54,347 nt of DNA from Oscillospiraceae bacterium (GTDB lineage Bacteria > Bacillota > Clostridia > Oscillospirales > Oscillospiraceae), in the NCBI GenBank assembly GCA_902795045.1, contig CADBJU010000010.1, positions 1 to 54,347 of the forward strand, in the 5' to 3' direction. The notes below the pieces were generated by a model. That model ran no database searches and had not been told where the DNA came from. It saw only the letters and a list, made by a program, of their open reading frames with translations. Shown here one piece after another: positions 8,313 through 16,648 of this stretch. The first letter of the stretch is position 1; the number at the start of each line of letters is the position of its first letter. The position numbers and the translations under genes are program-made.

Positions 8313-9704
8313 TTATTTGTCCCAGGCGTGCTTGCCGGCTTCGAGGTCGGCGCGGATTTCACTGACGCGCTTGTCGTCCAGCTTGTACCAGAACAGCGGC
8401 ACCATCGAGAGAACGCCGATCACGGCGGGGATGATATTGACAACGATGTTGATGCCTCTGCAGGCGGCGGGAGTCTGGGCGGCGTTGGGAACGTAGCCGA
8501 CAGCGGACAGCAGCAGCACACCCACAGAGCCGACAAACGCAGTGGCGAGCTTAACACCGAAGCTGAGGAAGGAGGCGACCAGGCCTTCCTGACGCTTGCC
8601 AAGCTTCCAGTCGCCGTACTCGAGGGAGTCGCCGATCATGCCCGGGCAGATGTTGGCGCCGGAGTTGGCAACGCCGCAGATGAAGGACAGCGGGAACAGG
8701 AACTGCTTGGTCGGGAACAGGTACATCAGGATGAAGCCGGTGACCATGACAGCGTTCAGGATCAGCATCCAGTTGCGCTTGCCGAACCACTTGGTGGTCC
8801 AGGGCAGGATTATCACGCCGATCAGGGCGGCGACGGTCATGGTGGTGAAGGTCGGGGAAATCAGGGCAAACGGGTTATCGCCGCCGACAACGTAGACAAT
8901 GTAGTAGAACAGCATGCCCATACGGCCGGAGACGCAGATGGCACCGAACACGGTGGCCAGAACCACCATCAGCAGCTGATCGTTCTTGACGAGCTCCTTG
9001 ACGCTCTGCAGGAAGCCGATCTTCTCCTGGTGGCCGGCGTGGAGCTTCTCGGTGTAGGTCTCCTTGCAGCCGGCAGCGCACAGCCAGAACAGCGGGACCA
9101 TCAGGACGGACAGGATCACGGTTGCCACGAAGTAGCCCTTCGCGTCGGCGATCTTGGCGCCCTCTGCATTCATGGTGCGGGAGAAGTGGAGGATCATGGG
9201 CATCGCAACGAGGGACAGGACGATGCCGATAAGCTGGGAGCCGAAGCCGCGGGCGGTGGCGAGGTTCATACGGACACGGGAGTCAATGGCGATGACGTTC
9301 TGCAGCGCCTGATAGGCGATGGAGCAGGCCGTGTAGGCCATGCCTGCGCCGACATAGGTGGCGAGGGCAAGGGCGACCTTCAGCCAGCCGGTCACGGGGA
9401 ACACGGTGAAGGTCAGGATGTTGAAGATTGCGAGGACGGGAGCGCCGAAAATCATGTAGGGACGGAAACGACCCCAGCGGGACTTGGTGTGGTCGGCGAT
9501 GTTGCCCATCATCGGGTCGTTGATGGTATCCCAGACACGGGCGATCAGCATGATCATGGAGATTGCGCCGGCGGAGAGTGTAACAACGTCGGTGTAGAAT
9601 GCCATCAGGTAAGTGTTGATCATGTACCAGCTCATCTGGCACGCGATCTCGCCCAAGCTGTAGGAAACCAGCAGTTTCGGATCGGTTTTTTCCTGGGTCG
9701 TCAT
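8313..9704 (-). CDS. GPH-family sugar symporter (MelB/XynP-like)
   Basis: A 463-residue, twelve-helix glycoside-pentoside-hexuronide:cation symporter. The N-terminal SYSLGEIACQMSWYMINTYLM, the DTINDPMMGNIADHTKSRWGRFRPY segment (helix 2-3 loop with the family's conserved acidic and basic residues) and later hydrophobic segments are diagnostic. It would bring xylosides or other glycosides into the cell with Na+ or H+. It sits between the C-glycoside-like genes (51 bp downstream of the TIM-barrel gene at 9755) and the xylan hydrolases, so it could serve either set. ATG at 9704 with TAGGAGG upstream. Confidence 0.9.
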   Translation of the reverse strand: MTTQEKTDPKLLVSYSLGEIACQMSWYMINTYLMAFYTDVVTLSAGAISMIMLIARVWDTINDPMMGNIADHTKSRWGRFRPYMIFGAPVLAIFNILTFTVFPVTGWLKVALALATYVGAGMAYTACSIAYQALQNVIAIDSRVRMNLATARGFGSQLIGIVLSLVAMPMILHFSRTMNAEGAKIADAKGYFVATVILSVLMVPLFWLCAAGCKETYTEKLHAGHQEKIGFLQSVKELVKNDQLLMVVLATVFGAICVSGRMGMLFYYIVYVVGGDNPFALISPTFTTMTVAALIGVIILPWTTKWFGKRNWMLILNAVMVTGFILMYLFPTKQFLFPLSFICGVANSGANICPGMIGDSLEYGDWKLGKRQEGLVASFLSFGVKLATAFVGSVGVLLLSAVGYVPNAAQTPAACRGINIVVNIIPAVIGVLSMVPLFWYKLDDKRVSEIRADLEAGKHAWDK

Positions 9705-9754
9705 AATGTTTATCCTCCTAATATTATTTGCGCTCTGTGCACAATAACAGACAC

Positions 9755-10678
9755 TTAGATAATGAAGTTGTCGAGGTAGCGCTTGGAAAGGCGGATGGAC
9801 TTGAGTACATCCTCCTTGCAGGATTCAAAGGCCTTGTCCTCCACCTCGATGACGGCGTTGCCGTTATAGCGGATGTCATGGAGGGCGGAGATGAAGGCGC
9901 CCCAGTCCACATCGCCAAGGCCGGGCAGCTTCGGGCTCATGTACTCCAGCGGATAGGCCAGAACGCCCACCTGCTTGAGCTTGTCGGGATAGAGCTTGAT
10001 GTCCTTGAAGTGGACGTGGAAGATCTTATCCTTGAACTCGTACACGGTCTGCACGTAGTCAAGGCCCTGCCACACGTAGTGGCTGGGGTCGAAGTTCAGG
10101 CCGAAGTTCGGGCTGGGCAGCTCGGCGAAGAGTCTGCGGAAAATGGCCGGGGTGCACATGAGGTTCTGTCCGCCGGGCCACTGGTCCGGGCCGAAGAGCA
10201 TGGGGCAGTTCTCGATGGCGACCTTGACGCCCTGCTCTTCCGCAAGCTTGATGATGGGCGGCCAGATCTCCTTGAAGAGCTCAATGTTTTCCTCCACGGT
10301 CTTGTGCTGGTCGCGGCCGATGAAGGTGGTGACCATGTTGACGCCGAGGATGGCGGAAGCCTTGATGAGTGCTTTCAGGTGATTGATGGCAACCTCGCGC
10401 TTGGCAAGGTCGGGATCCATGGTGTTGGGGTAGTAGGCCAGGGAAGAGATGCGCATGCCCATGAACTCCACATAGCCTTTGACGTACGCGGCATAGTCCG
10501 GGTCAGAGCAGACGCGCTCGGCGTCGATGTGGGAAACGCCGGCGTAGCGGCGCTCTGCCTTGCCGGCGGGCCAGCAGGCAACCTCGAGGCACTCAAAGCC
10601 CATCTCGGCGGCGGCGTTGACGGCTTCCTCAAAGCTCCAGCCGTCCAGGATCGCGGTCAGAAGACCAAATTTGAACAT
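9755..10678 (-). CDS. Sugar isomerase/epimerase-like TIM barrel
   Basis: A 307-residue xylose-isomerase-like TIM barrel (AP-endonuclease-2 family, IolE/YcjR-like). Likely metal ligands are the Glu of AIENCPM, the Asp/His of NFDPSHYVWQ, HVHFKD and the Glu of VIEVED. I start at ATG 10678, with GAAGGGAG upstream, rather than at the in-frame ATG 27 nt earlier. Relatives such as YcjR epimerise 3-keto-glucosides, which fits the two Gfo/Idh/MocA oxidoreductases nearby. Upstream lies a palindromic repeat, downstream the GPH symporter. Exact reaction unknown. Confidence 0.82.
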   Translation of the reverse strand: MFKFGLLTAILDGWSFEEAVNAAAEMGFECLEVACWPAGKAERRYAGVSHIDAERVCSDPDYAAYVKGYVEFMGMRISSLAYYPNTMDPDLAKREVAINHLKALIKASAILGVNMVTTFIGRDQHKTVEENIELFKEIWPPIIKLAEEQGVKVAIENCPMLFGPDQWPGGQNLMCTPAIFRRLFAELPSPNFGLNFDPSHYVWQGLDYVQTVYEFKDKIFHVHFKDIKLYPDKLKQVGVLAYPLEYMSPKLPGLGDVDWGAFISALHDIRYNGNAVIEVEDKAFESCKEDVLKSIRLSKRYLDNFII

Positions 10679-10711
10679 AGTGTATTCTCCCTTCGTAGGT
10701 GTCATCTAAGC

Positions 10712-10848
10712 TCTTGGCTCCCCCGCGCCGGGGGAGCTGTCACGAAGTGACTGAGAGGGCCGCTTCCTATGACAGGGGGGGATACCCTCTCAGTCATGGC
10801 GCTTGCGGGGGACGCGCCATGCCAGCTCCCCCGGAGGGGGAGCCAAGA
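10712..10848. repeat. Palindromic intergenic repeat (type C)
   Basis: A 137-bp imperfect palindrome. The ends TCTTGGCTCCCCC (10712-10724) and GGGGGAGCCAAGA (10836-10848) are perfect inverted copies, each with its own inner hairpin, and TGACTGAGAGGG/CCCTCTCAGTCA pair inside. It resembles MITE-like palindromes common in gut Clostridia and lies between two co-directional genes. Confidence 0.8.
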
Positions 10849-10866
10849 TACGCTGTGCGCTGTTTT

Positions 10867-11910
10867 TTACCGGTTTGCCGGGATGTCGACGGCGACGCCC
10901 TTTTCGCTCGACTCCATGGAGGCGAAGACCGCGCGCATGGCGGAGAGGACGCTGTCGCCGGAGATGGGGGATTCCTCGCCCTTCATCAGGCAGTCCACCC
11001 ACAGGTCGATGATGCCGGACTTGGTCTGGTTGTCGTTGGTCTGGATCTGCTCGACGTCGAAGTACTTGGGCGCCTCACCCTTCTTCTTGAGCACGATGGA
11101 GTGCGCCGGGTCGTCGTAGATGCGCATTTCGCCCTCCGTGCCGTAGATGACAGTGGAGTTGTCCTCGGCGGCGTAGTAGGTCCAGGAGGCGGTCATGGTG
11201 CCGATGACGCCGTCGGCCATCTCGTAGATGCAGATGGCGTTGTCGTCCACGCCGATGAGATTGCCGTCGGCCCCGCGCTTATCGAGCGTGGTGAGCTTGG
11301 CAGTGGTGCGGACCACATTCTCGCCCAGCAGGAACTGGATGAGGTCGGTCTTGTGGATGCCAAGGTCGGCCATGGCGCCCATGGCGGCCTTGGTCTTGTC
11401 AAAGAACCAGGTGTTCTTGCCCGGGGTGATGCTCCAGGTCTCGGGGCCGCCGTGGCCGAAGGCGGTGCGGAAGGTGATGACCCTGCCAATCTCGCCGTCG
11501 GCGATCATCTTCTTGGCAAGCTCATGGGCTTTGGTCAGCCTCTGGTTCTGGCCGATCATGAGAAGCTTGCCCTGCTCGTGGGCGACTTTCACCATCTCCT
11601 CGCAGTCGGCAAGGGAGATGGCCATGGGCTTTTCGCACAGGACGTGCTTGCCCGCCTTGAGGGCCTTGATGGTGAGCTCGGCGTGGGCGTTGTTCGCGGC
11701 GCAGACGGAGACAGCGTCGATGTTGGGAGCCGCGAGCAGCTCCTCGGCGGTGTCATAGGCCTTGCCGCCGTACTTTTTTACCATGTCCTCGGCGCGGGAT
11801 TTGGTGGGGTTAAAGAAGCCGACGAGCTCGCAGTTGGGGTTATCGGCGTACTCGGGGATGTGCCGGACCTGGGCGATCTTGCCGCAGCCCAAAATACCGA
11901 TTTTCAGCAT
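10867..11910 (-). CDS. Gfo/Idh/MocA-family oxidoreductase (DgpA-like)
   Basis: A 347-residue NAD(P)-dependent dehydrogenase. The Rossmann motif GILGCGKIAQ is at residue 5, the catalytic EKP motif appears in HVLCEKPMAIS, and the C-terminal alpha/beta substrate domain is complete (GIHKTDLIQFLLGE). Such enzymes oxidise sugars at C3; in C-glycoside-degrading gut bacteria a member (DgpA) makes the 3-keto-C-glucoside that is then cleaved. It is 12 bp downstream of the DUF6379 gene, itself 13 bp downstream of a TIM-barrel gene, exactly the partners expected for that pathway. Substrate inferred from context only. Confidence 0.87.
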   Translation of the reverse strand: MLKIGILGCGKIAQVRHIPEYADNPNCELVGFFNPTKSRAEDMVKKYGGKAYDTAEELLAAPNIDAVSVCAANNAHAELTIKALKAGKHVLCEKPMAISLADCEEMVKVAHEQGKLLMIGQNQRLTKAHELAKKMIADGEIGRVITFRTAFGHGGPETWSITPGKNTWFFDKTKAAMGAMADLGIHKTDLIQFLLGENVVRTTAKLTTLDKRGADGNLIGVDDNAICIYEMADGVIGTMTASWTYYAAEDNSTVIYGTEGEMRIYDDPAHSIVLKKKGEAPKYFDVEQIQTNDNQTKSGIIDLWVDCLMKGEESPISGDSVLSAMRAVFASMESSEKGVAVDIPANR

Positions 11911-11922
11911 AGTGTTTCCTCC

Positions 11923-12363
11923 TTACACGATGAGCAGTCTGCGGCTGTTGGTGTTCTGGCCGAACTCGCGGAAGTAGATGACCGCGGGCTTGTCCGGATC
12001 CTCCAGCGCCTCCATGAAGGGGGGCATGTAGGAGTGGGTGCAGCAGAAGCCGTAGGTCAGGTCGTGGAAGCCCTGCTTTAATCCGCCGGGCTTTTTGACG
12101 ATCAGGGTCGCGGGCTCCATGGGGTGCCAGTGGCGAGTGCAGTCTTTGCGCATGTCGGCGTAGGTGAAGTCCTCGCCGTTTACGCGCCACATGATCTCGT
12201 TTTCGCCGAAGCTCTCGCCGTCCACGATCAGGTGGCCCGGACGGATCTGGCTGAGGTACACGCCGCGATAATAGGGCAGGCGGATCTTGAGCTGGAAGCC
12301 GACGATCTCGCCGTTTTCTTCGATGTTGCGAAATCCGACAGACTGAATGACCTGTTTATCCAT
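11923..12363 (-). CDS. DUF6379 protein, C-glycoside deglycosidase small subunit-like
   Basis: A 146-residue beta-rich protein matching my recollection of DUF6379, the small subunit of two-subunit C-glycoside deglycosidases (DgpB-type; called CarC in other systems). Recognisable stretches are RLPYYRGVYLSQI, VDGESFGENEI, ATLIVKKPGGL and GFHDLTYGFCCTHSYMPPF; several conserved His and Cys residues lie in that last segment. The partner is the next gene upstream (12377-13195). ATG at 12363 with GGAGGGG upstream. Family assignment is by recall, not by a search. Confidence 0.72.
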   Translation of the reverse strand: MDKQVIQSVGFRNIEENGEIVGFQLKIRLPYYRGVYLSQIRPGHLIVDGESFGENEIMWRVNGEDFTYADMRKDCTRHWHPMEPATLIVKKPGGLKQGFHDLTYGFCCTHSYMPPFMEALEDPDKPAVIYFREFGQNTNSRRLLIV

Positions 12364-12376
12364 TGTTTTCCCCTCC

Positions 12377-13195
12377 TTAATAACCCAGAATGTTCTTCAT
12401 CATGATGTGATGCTTGCGCAGAGTCTGGCCGACCTCGTAGCCCTGGTCGTACTTGTCCGCGCCCTCGTACTCGCTCAGGAGGTAGCCGTTGTAGCCGTTG
12501 TCGCGCAGGGCCATGAGCACTTCCTTGTAGGGGATGGTGGTCTCCTCGAAGTCGTCGTTCATGTGGATGAACTTGGCGTGGCAGCAGTAGATATAGGGGA
12601 TCAGGGGGATGATGTCCTCCGGCTCGTTGGGGACGAAGTGGGGATCGACGAACTCGCCCTCGTCGAACTTGTGGCGGAAGACGGAGAAGTCGATGATCAT
12701 CTGGCTCTTGAGATTGGTGGGGATGTGGATCTCGGGGCACATGGTGAGCCCGAGACGCTCGGCCAGGGGCAGGGCGCCGCGGATAATCTCGCGCCAGTTT
12801 TCAACGGGATTGAGGGCATCGTCCACAACGCTCATCTTGGTGCGCAGGACCTTGAAGCCCAGGCGGTGCGCAAGACGCAGATCCTGCTCGAGGCGGGCGA
12901 CGGCCTCCTCGGTACTCAGCAGGCGGTCCTGCAGGACGCGGCAGTCGATCCAGTGGCCGTACTCCACCGGCTCCACCTGGTACTTGTCGCACAGGGAGAA
13001 CCAGTAGTTGACCCACTCGTCGGTGGGATAGGGGTAGTTTTCGATATGGGTGTTGGCGAGGATCTCCACGCCGGTGGCGCCCATGTCATGGATGTCCTCG
13101 AAGCAGTCCTCGAGGGTCTTTTCAAAGCCGAACTCGGCGGAGTAGCTGTAGAGGGCAACGCCTCTCTTGGGGCCCTGATTATTATTGCGGTACAT
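12377..13195 (-). CDS. TIM-barrel C-glycoside deglycosidase large subunit-like
   Basis: A 272-residue sugar-phosphate-isomerase/epimerase-like barrel. Candidate metal ligands are Glu155 and His157 (CPEIHIP), His206 and His211 ([11 protein letters not shown]), and Glu242 (LLSEYEG). The opening [20 protein letters not shown] and its pairing with a DUF6379 gene 13 bp downstream match the catalytic subunit of enzymes that cleave 3-keto-C-glucosides. The start at ATG 13195 has AAAGGAGGA upstream. A generic keto-sugar isomerase remains possible. Confidence 0.8.
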   Translation of the reverse strand: MYRNNNQGPKRGVALYSYSAEFGFEKTLEDCFEDIHDMGATGVEILANTHIENYPYPTDEWVNYWFSLCDKYQVEPVEYGHWIDCRVLQDRLLSTEEAVARLEQDLRLAHRLGFKVLRTKMSVVDDALNPVENWREIIRGALPLAERLGLTMCPEIHIPTNLKSQMIIDFSVFRHKFDEGEFVDPHFVPNEPEDIIPLIPYIYCCHAKFIHMNDDFEETTIPYKEVLMALRDNGYNGYLLSEYEGADKYDQGYEVGQTLRKHHIMMKNILGY

Positions 13196-13254
13196 AAGCC
13201 ATTCCTCCTTTAGAAACTATGTGGAACTATCTGTAATGTTTATGGCCCGGAGGG

Positions 13255-13403
13255 AATCAAATCGTTTTTGAGGGAGCTTTGCTTCTTCAAAAACACCCTG
13301 AGGCGAACTTTGTGAGGCCTCGCGCCGACCAAACGCGGCGTGTAACGCTCCGCCGCGTGCGATAAGCGCGAGTACCTCAATCGCGAACCGTGTTCGCAAT
13401 TGA
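13255..13403. repeat. Intergenic repeat family A, copy 1
   Basis: About 150 bp, roughly three quarters identical by eye to 38025-38174. It contains a GTTTTTGAGG/CTTCAAAAAC hairpin, a conserved GAGGCCTCGCG block, an ACGCGGCG/CGCCGCGT hairpin and a terminal TCAATCGCGAA/TTCGCAATTGA hairpin. It abuts the stop codon of the gene at 13404 and interrupts the putative operon. Confidence 0.8.
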
Positions 13404-14549
13404 TCAGAACTTGAGTGCTTCGGGCATCTCGAAGGTAGTGGTCATCTTGTAGGGCTCGCCGGTCTTGACGCTGACATCAAAGGCGTTGATGCCCTCGGTG
13501 ACATGGCGGCAGAGGTCGGCGGATACTCTGGGCTTTCTCCCCTCGACAATGGCTCTGGCCATGTCGGAAACGCCGGAGCCGCGCTGGTTGCCCACGCGGG
13601 GCGCGACGGTCTCGATCTCGGTGAAGAGGCCCATGGTCTCCGGGCCGTAGATGGCGCCGAGACGGGCACCCACGTTGTCGCCCTTGGAGTTGACGAGATT
13701 CTTGAAGTCCTCGGCCTTGAGGAGCTTGATGGGGCCCATCATGGCGTTGGGATCGGGGGCGAAGAGGACGCCCTCGGTGCCGTAGAGCTCCATGCCGGGC
13801 AGGCTGGACTTCCACTCGTCATAGGTCAGGTTCAGGTTGCCGACGGTGCCGTTTTTGAACTTGAGCACCGCGCAGTAGTTGGTGTTGACCTCGACCTCGA
13901 CGTCCTTGTCCCAGATCCTGCGCACGTCCCAGCCGCGGTTTGCGTAGGCAAAGAGGCTGTCGATGGGGCCGAGCAGGGTGACGAGAGAGGTGAGGAAGTA
14001 GGGGCCCATATCGAGCGCGGGGCCGACACCCTTCTTGTAGAGGTAGCCCGCGTTGGGGTGCCAGAGGTCCGCGCCGGGGCCGACGTAGTTTGCGGTGACG
14101 CCGATGACCTTGCCGATGGCGCCCTCATCCAGGAGCTTGCGCACGGTCTGGAACTCGGGAGTCAGGAAGGTGTCGGGAGCGGAGCCGACGAAGAGGCCCT
14201 GCTTTTCTGCAAACTCGACGATCTCGTTGGCCTGCTCGAGGCTGTCGGCCAGGGGCTTTTCGCAGTAGACATGCTTGCCGGCCTTCAGCGCTGCCATGGT
14301 CAGGCTGTAGTGGGAGGCGGGATTGGTGAGGATGATGACGATGTCGACCTCGGGGTCATTAAGCATCTCCTCGGTAGTGTAGACCTTGGGGACGTTCCAG
14401 CGCTTGGCCGCTGCCTTGGCAGCCTCCACGTTCAGGTCCGCGCAGCCCACGGGGCGCAGGTTTTTGAACACGGGGCCGAGGGTGCCGAAGTAGTGGTCGC
14501 AGTAGACACCGGTGCCGATGACGCCATAGCCAAGAACTTTTTCTTCCAT
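13404..14549 (-). CDS. Gfo/Idh/MocA-family oxidoreductase
   Basis: A 381-residue NAD(P)-dependent dehydrogenase, distinct from the one at 10867. Rossmann motif GYGVIGTGVYCDHYF, EKP motif in HVYCEKPLADS, and a substrate domain with GVGPALDMGPYFLTSLV. The frame is open further upstream, but ATG 14549 has GGAGAG upstream and lies downstream of the predicted promoter, so I start there. It is the first gene after the class II-like Crp/Fnr-family site at 14631-14650 and so probably leads the operon running toward 9755. It may oxidise a second glycoside class or catalyse the reverse reduction of a keto sugar. Confidence 0.87.
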   Translation of the reverse strand: MEEKVLGYGVIGTGVYCDHYFGTLGPVFKNLRPVGCADLNVEAAKAAAKRWNVPKVYTTEEMLNDPEVDIVIILTNPASHYSLTMAALKAGKHVYCEKPLADSLEQANEIVEFAEKQGLFVGSAPDTFLTPEFQTVRKLLDEGAIGKVIGVTANYVGPGADLWHPNAGYLYKKGVGPALDMGPYFLTSLVTLLGPIDSLFAYANRGWDVRRIWDKDVEVEVNTNYCAVLKFKNGTVGNLNLTYDEWKSSLPGMELYGTEGVLFAPDPNAMMGPIKLLKAEDFKNLVNSKGDNVGARLGAIYGPETMGLFTEIETVAPRVGNQRGSGVSDMARAIVEGRKPRVSADLCRHVTEGINAFDVSVKTGEPYKMTTTFEMPEALKF

Positions 14550-14605
14550 GAATGTGCTCTCCTTTTTTGATTTGTTCGTATTACGCGATGTTTTCGACTG
14601 ATAAC

Positions 14606-14650
14606 AGTATATAGGAGAAAGCGCAGATTTGTAGTGACATATGTCACTAC
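14606..14650 (-). promoter_or_regulatory. Predicted Crp/Fnr-family operator and promoter (site 1)
   Basis: A perfect 20-bp palindrome, GTAGTGACATATGTCACTAC, at 14631-14650. On the minus strand a TATACT -10 box lies at 14611-14606; taking it as -12 to -7 puts the start at 14599 and the palindrome centre at -41.5, the geometry of class II activation by Crp/Fnr proteins. There is no good -35 box. A near-copy is at 16520-16539 and the regulator gene is at 16649. Confidence 0.75.
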
Positions 14651-14807
14651 GCCGTGCAGAAAAGCGCCGGGAGATTTCTGTGTATTGTTCACAAAAGCGT
14701 GATAGACTTGACAAAATTCAGGCCGTGCCTTTGTAGATAATGCTATATAGAAGAAGGGAGGCCATGCAGTTCCTTACAGAACCGTACGGTCTCCCGTTTG
14801 CAAAATA

Positions 14808-16352
14808 TCAGAAGGCGTACATCTCCACCAGTCTGGTCTCGGGCAGGTCGCCGAAGCGGAGGGTCATCTGCTCGTCGCCGTTGAGCACGCGGCCGCGCAC
14901 CCACTCGCCGTTTTCGACGCGGCCCTCCTCCATGCGGAGGATGTCCAGCTTTCTTGCGTCGCCGGGCTTTGCGTGAAATTCCGCGGAGCAGTTAAGGCCC
15001 GCAAGCAGGAACTTGTTCGGCTCCGGCTCGATGACGTACAGGCAGCCGAGGGGCTTGCCGCTCATGCGCGGGCCGTATTTGACCACGATGTCGCAGCCGG
15101 CAAAGCGCAGGAAGGCAGAGTAGTCGGTCTCGCCGTGGCGCACACAGGCACGCAGATGCTCGGTGCCGCGGTACTTGAGATACAGGGGCTCGAGGTTTTC
15201 CAGCAGCTTGTAGGTTGCGGCCAGGCAGTCGCGGCTGCCGGTGATGTCGAAGGCGGAGGGGTCGATGTTCAAAGCGATCATCAGATCCATCGGCGGCTTA
15301 TCGAGCTGGGACGGGTCGAGGGCCAGGTCCTCGACGCCGAAGGGGGAGAAGCAGATGGCGTTGTGCCTGCCGAAGGCGTAGAGGGCGTAGGAGGAGGCCA
15401 CCGCGTCCTTGCGGATCTCGGGGATAAAGAGGGGGTTTATATCGCTTGCGTAATCATCCATCACGTCCGCGCAGTAGGGCACATAGATATCCGGGCCGAA
15501 GGTGAAGAGGCACGGGGCCGCCGCGCGCCAGATGGCCTGCACCCGGGTGACAGGGCCGCCGGAGGGATAAGAGCCGGGGAACCAGGGGCTCTGGCACAGC
15601 CAGGCGTTGGCGTAGCAGGGCAGATCGTATTCCTTCTTGCCGGAGGCGGCAATGGTCTCGACAGCGCTTGCAAAGTGCCATGCCATGAAAAACTCGCCCG
15701 CGTCGTCGCCGAAGAGCTCCTTCCACGTGCCGCGCAGGCCGCCCAGCTCGTCGCCGAGCTTTTCGGGGATGGGCCGGTTGAAGGCGGCGTTGGCGGCGGG
15801 GCTGTAATCGCGGTCGGTGCCGAGAAGGCCGATCTCGTTTTCCACCTGCATGACGACGATAGTGTTTTCATACTCGTCGATCTCCTTGATGTGGCGCATG
15901 ACGGCGGTGAAGGCCCTGCGGTCCTTCTCCACGGCGGCGGTGCACAGGGGGGAGATGGTCTTCATCTTCTCGCCGTTGACCTTCTCGGCGCGGAAGTAAG
16001 TCTCGGTGTCCTTCTTCATCCAGGCGGGGACATAGAAGGACTCGGCGTTTTTCCACAGGCCGAACCACAAAAAGCAGAGCTTGAGGCCCTCCCAACGGGC
16101 GGAGGCGACCATTTCATCCAGCAGGGAAAAATCATATTTGCCCTCAGCCGGCTCGATGAGCTCCCAGTACAGGGGGACGATGACCGAATTCAGGTTCAGG
16201 CCGCGCAGGGCGGGCCAGAGCTTTTCATCCAGGAAGGCGGAATCGGAGGCGCTGGAGTTGTGGATCTCACCGCCGCGCATGAAGAAGGGCTTGTCGTGCA
16301 CATAGAGGGTCGGGATTCCTTTTTCGTCGCGTTTGACATAAGGGATGCTCAT
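14808..16352 (-). CDS. GH35/GH42-like beta-galactosidase with DUF5597 region
   Basis: A 514-residue clan GH-A glycosidase. The barrel has VHDKPFFMRGGEIHNSS at the start, acid/base Glu173 in MQVENEIGLLG and nucleophile Glu312 in LFIPEIRKD; the C-terminal 150 residues resemble DUF5597 beta domains seen on such enzymes. No signal peptide. The ATG at 16352 has GGAG upstream; an in-frame start 60 nt further up lacks one. It is preceded by operator site 2, so it shares a regulator with the oxidoreductase operon and may trim O-linked sugars from the same glycosides. Substrate unknown. Confidence 0.82.
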   Translation of the reverse strand: MSIPYVKRDEKGIPTLYVHDKPFFMRGGEIHNSSASDSAFLDEKLWPALRGLNLNSVIVPLYWELIEPAEGKYDFSLLDEMVASARWEGLKLCFLWFGLWKNAESFYVPAWMKKDTETYFRAEKVNGEKMKTISPLCTAAVEKDRRAFTAVMRHIKEIDEYENTIVVMQVENEIGLLGTDRDYSPAANAAFNRPIPEKLGDELGGLRGTWKELFGDDAGEFFMAWHFASAVETIAASGKKEYDLPCYANAWLCQSPWFPGSYPSGGPVTRVQAIWRAAAPCLFTFGPDIYVPYCADVMDDYASDINPLFIPEIRKDAVASSYALYAFGRHNAICFSPFGVEDLALDPSQLDKPPMDLMIALNIDPSAFDITGSRDCLAATYKLLENLEPLYLKYRGTEHLRACVRHGETDYSAFLRFAGCDIVVKYGPRMSGKPLGCLYVIEPEPNKFLLAGLNCSAEFHAKPGDARKLDILRMEEGRVENGEWVRGRVLNGDEQMTLRFGDLPETRLVEMYAF

Positions 16353-16494
16353 TGCGGGGTCTCCTTTCAAATATAGAGTGAAGAGTGGCGTTATGGAGTG
16401 CCTTCGGCGCAATTGTTAAAATCATCGCGGAGGGATACCTTTTCCATAAGCCACCTCACAAAATTATTTTTGGGCTTGTCTTTTTCGTGATTAT

Positions 16495-16539
16495 AGTATA
16501 TAAAAGAAATAAGATGTTCGTAGTGACATTTGTCACTTG
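16495..16539 (-). promoter_or_regulatory. Predicted Crp/Fnr-family operator and promoter (site 2)
   Basis: AGTGACA-TT-TGTCACT at 16522-16537, differing little from site 1 in the flanks. On the minus strand TATACT lies at 16500-16495, with the same 29.5-bp distance from palindrome centre to the first base of the -10 box as site 1. A perfect TATAAT at 16495-16490 partly overlaps and is an alternative -10. No -35 box. The site lies between the GH35 gene and the divergent regulator gene and could also autoregulate the latter. Confidence 0.7.
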
Positions 16540-16648
16540 CTATGGGCGAATCTTTTTCCGGCTTTTTGTGCACATCCCACAAAGTTGCCTCGGCAATTGT
16601 CTGTTTTCGGCAAGCTCTTTGTGAATCTTAGAGATCGGAGGGATCGTA

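Noticed and set aside
8265-9758. A 497-codon plus-strand frame opposite the GPH symporter
   Set aside because: Translation is rich in His/Asp/Gly with no family resemblance; the minus strand holds a clear twelve-helix transporter.
10712-10848. A CRISPR array or insertion sequence at the palindromic repeats
   Set aside because: Units are single palindromes without regular spacers, cas genes or transposase; non-autonomous palindromic repeats explain them better.
14740-14976. Plus-strand frame after a TTGACA at 14707
   Set aside because: No -10 at correct spacing, and the frame runs antisense through the 3' end of the GH35 gene with no recognisable content.
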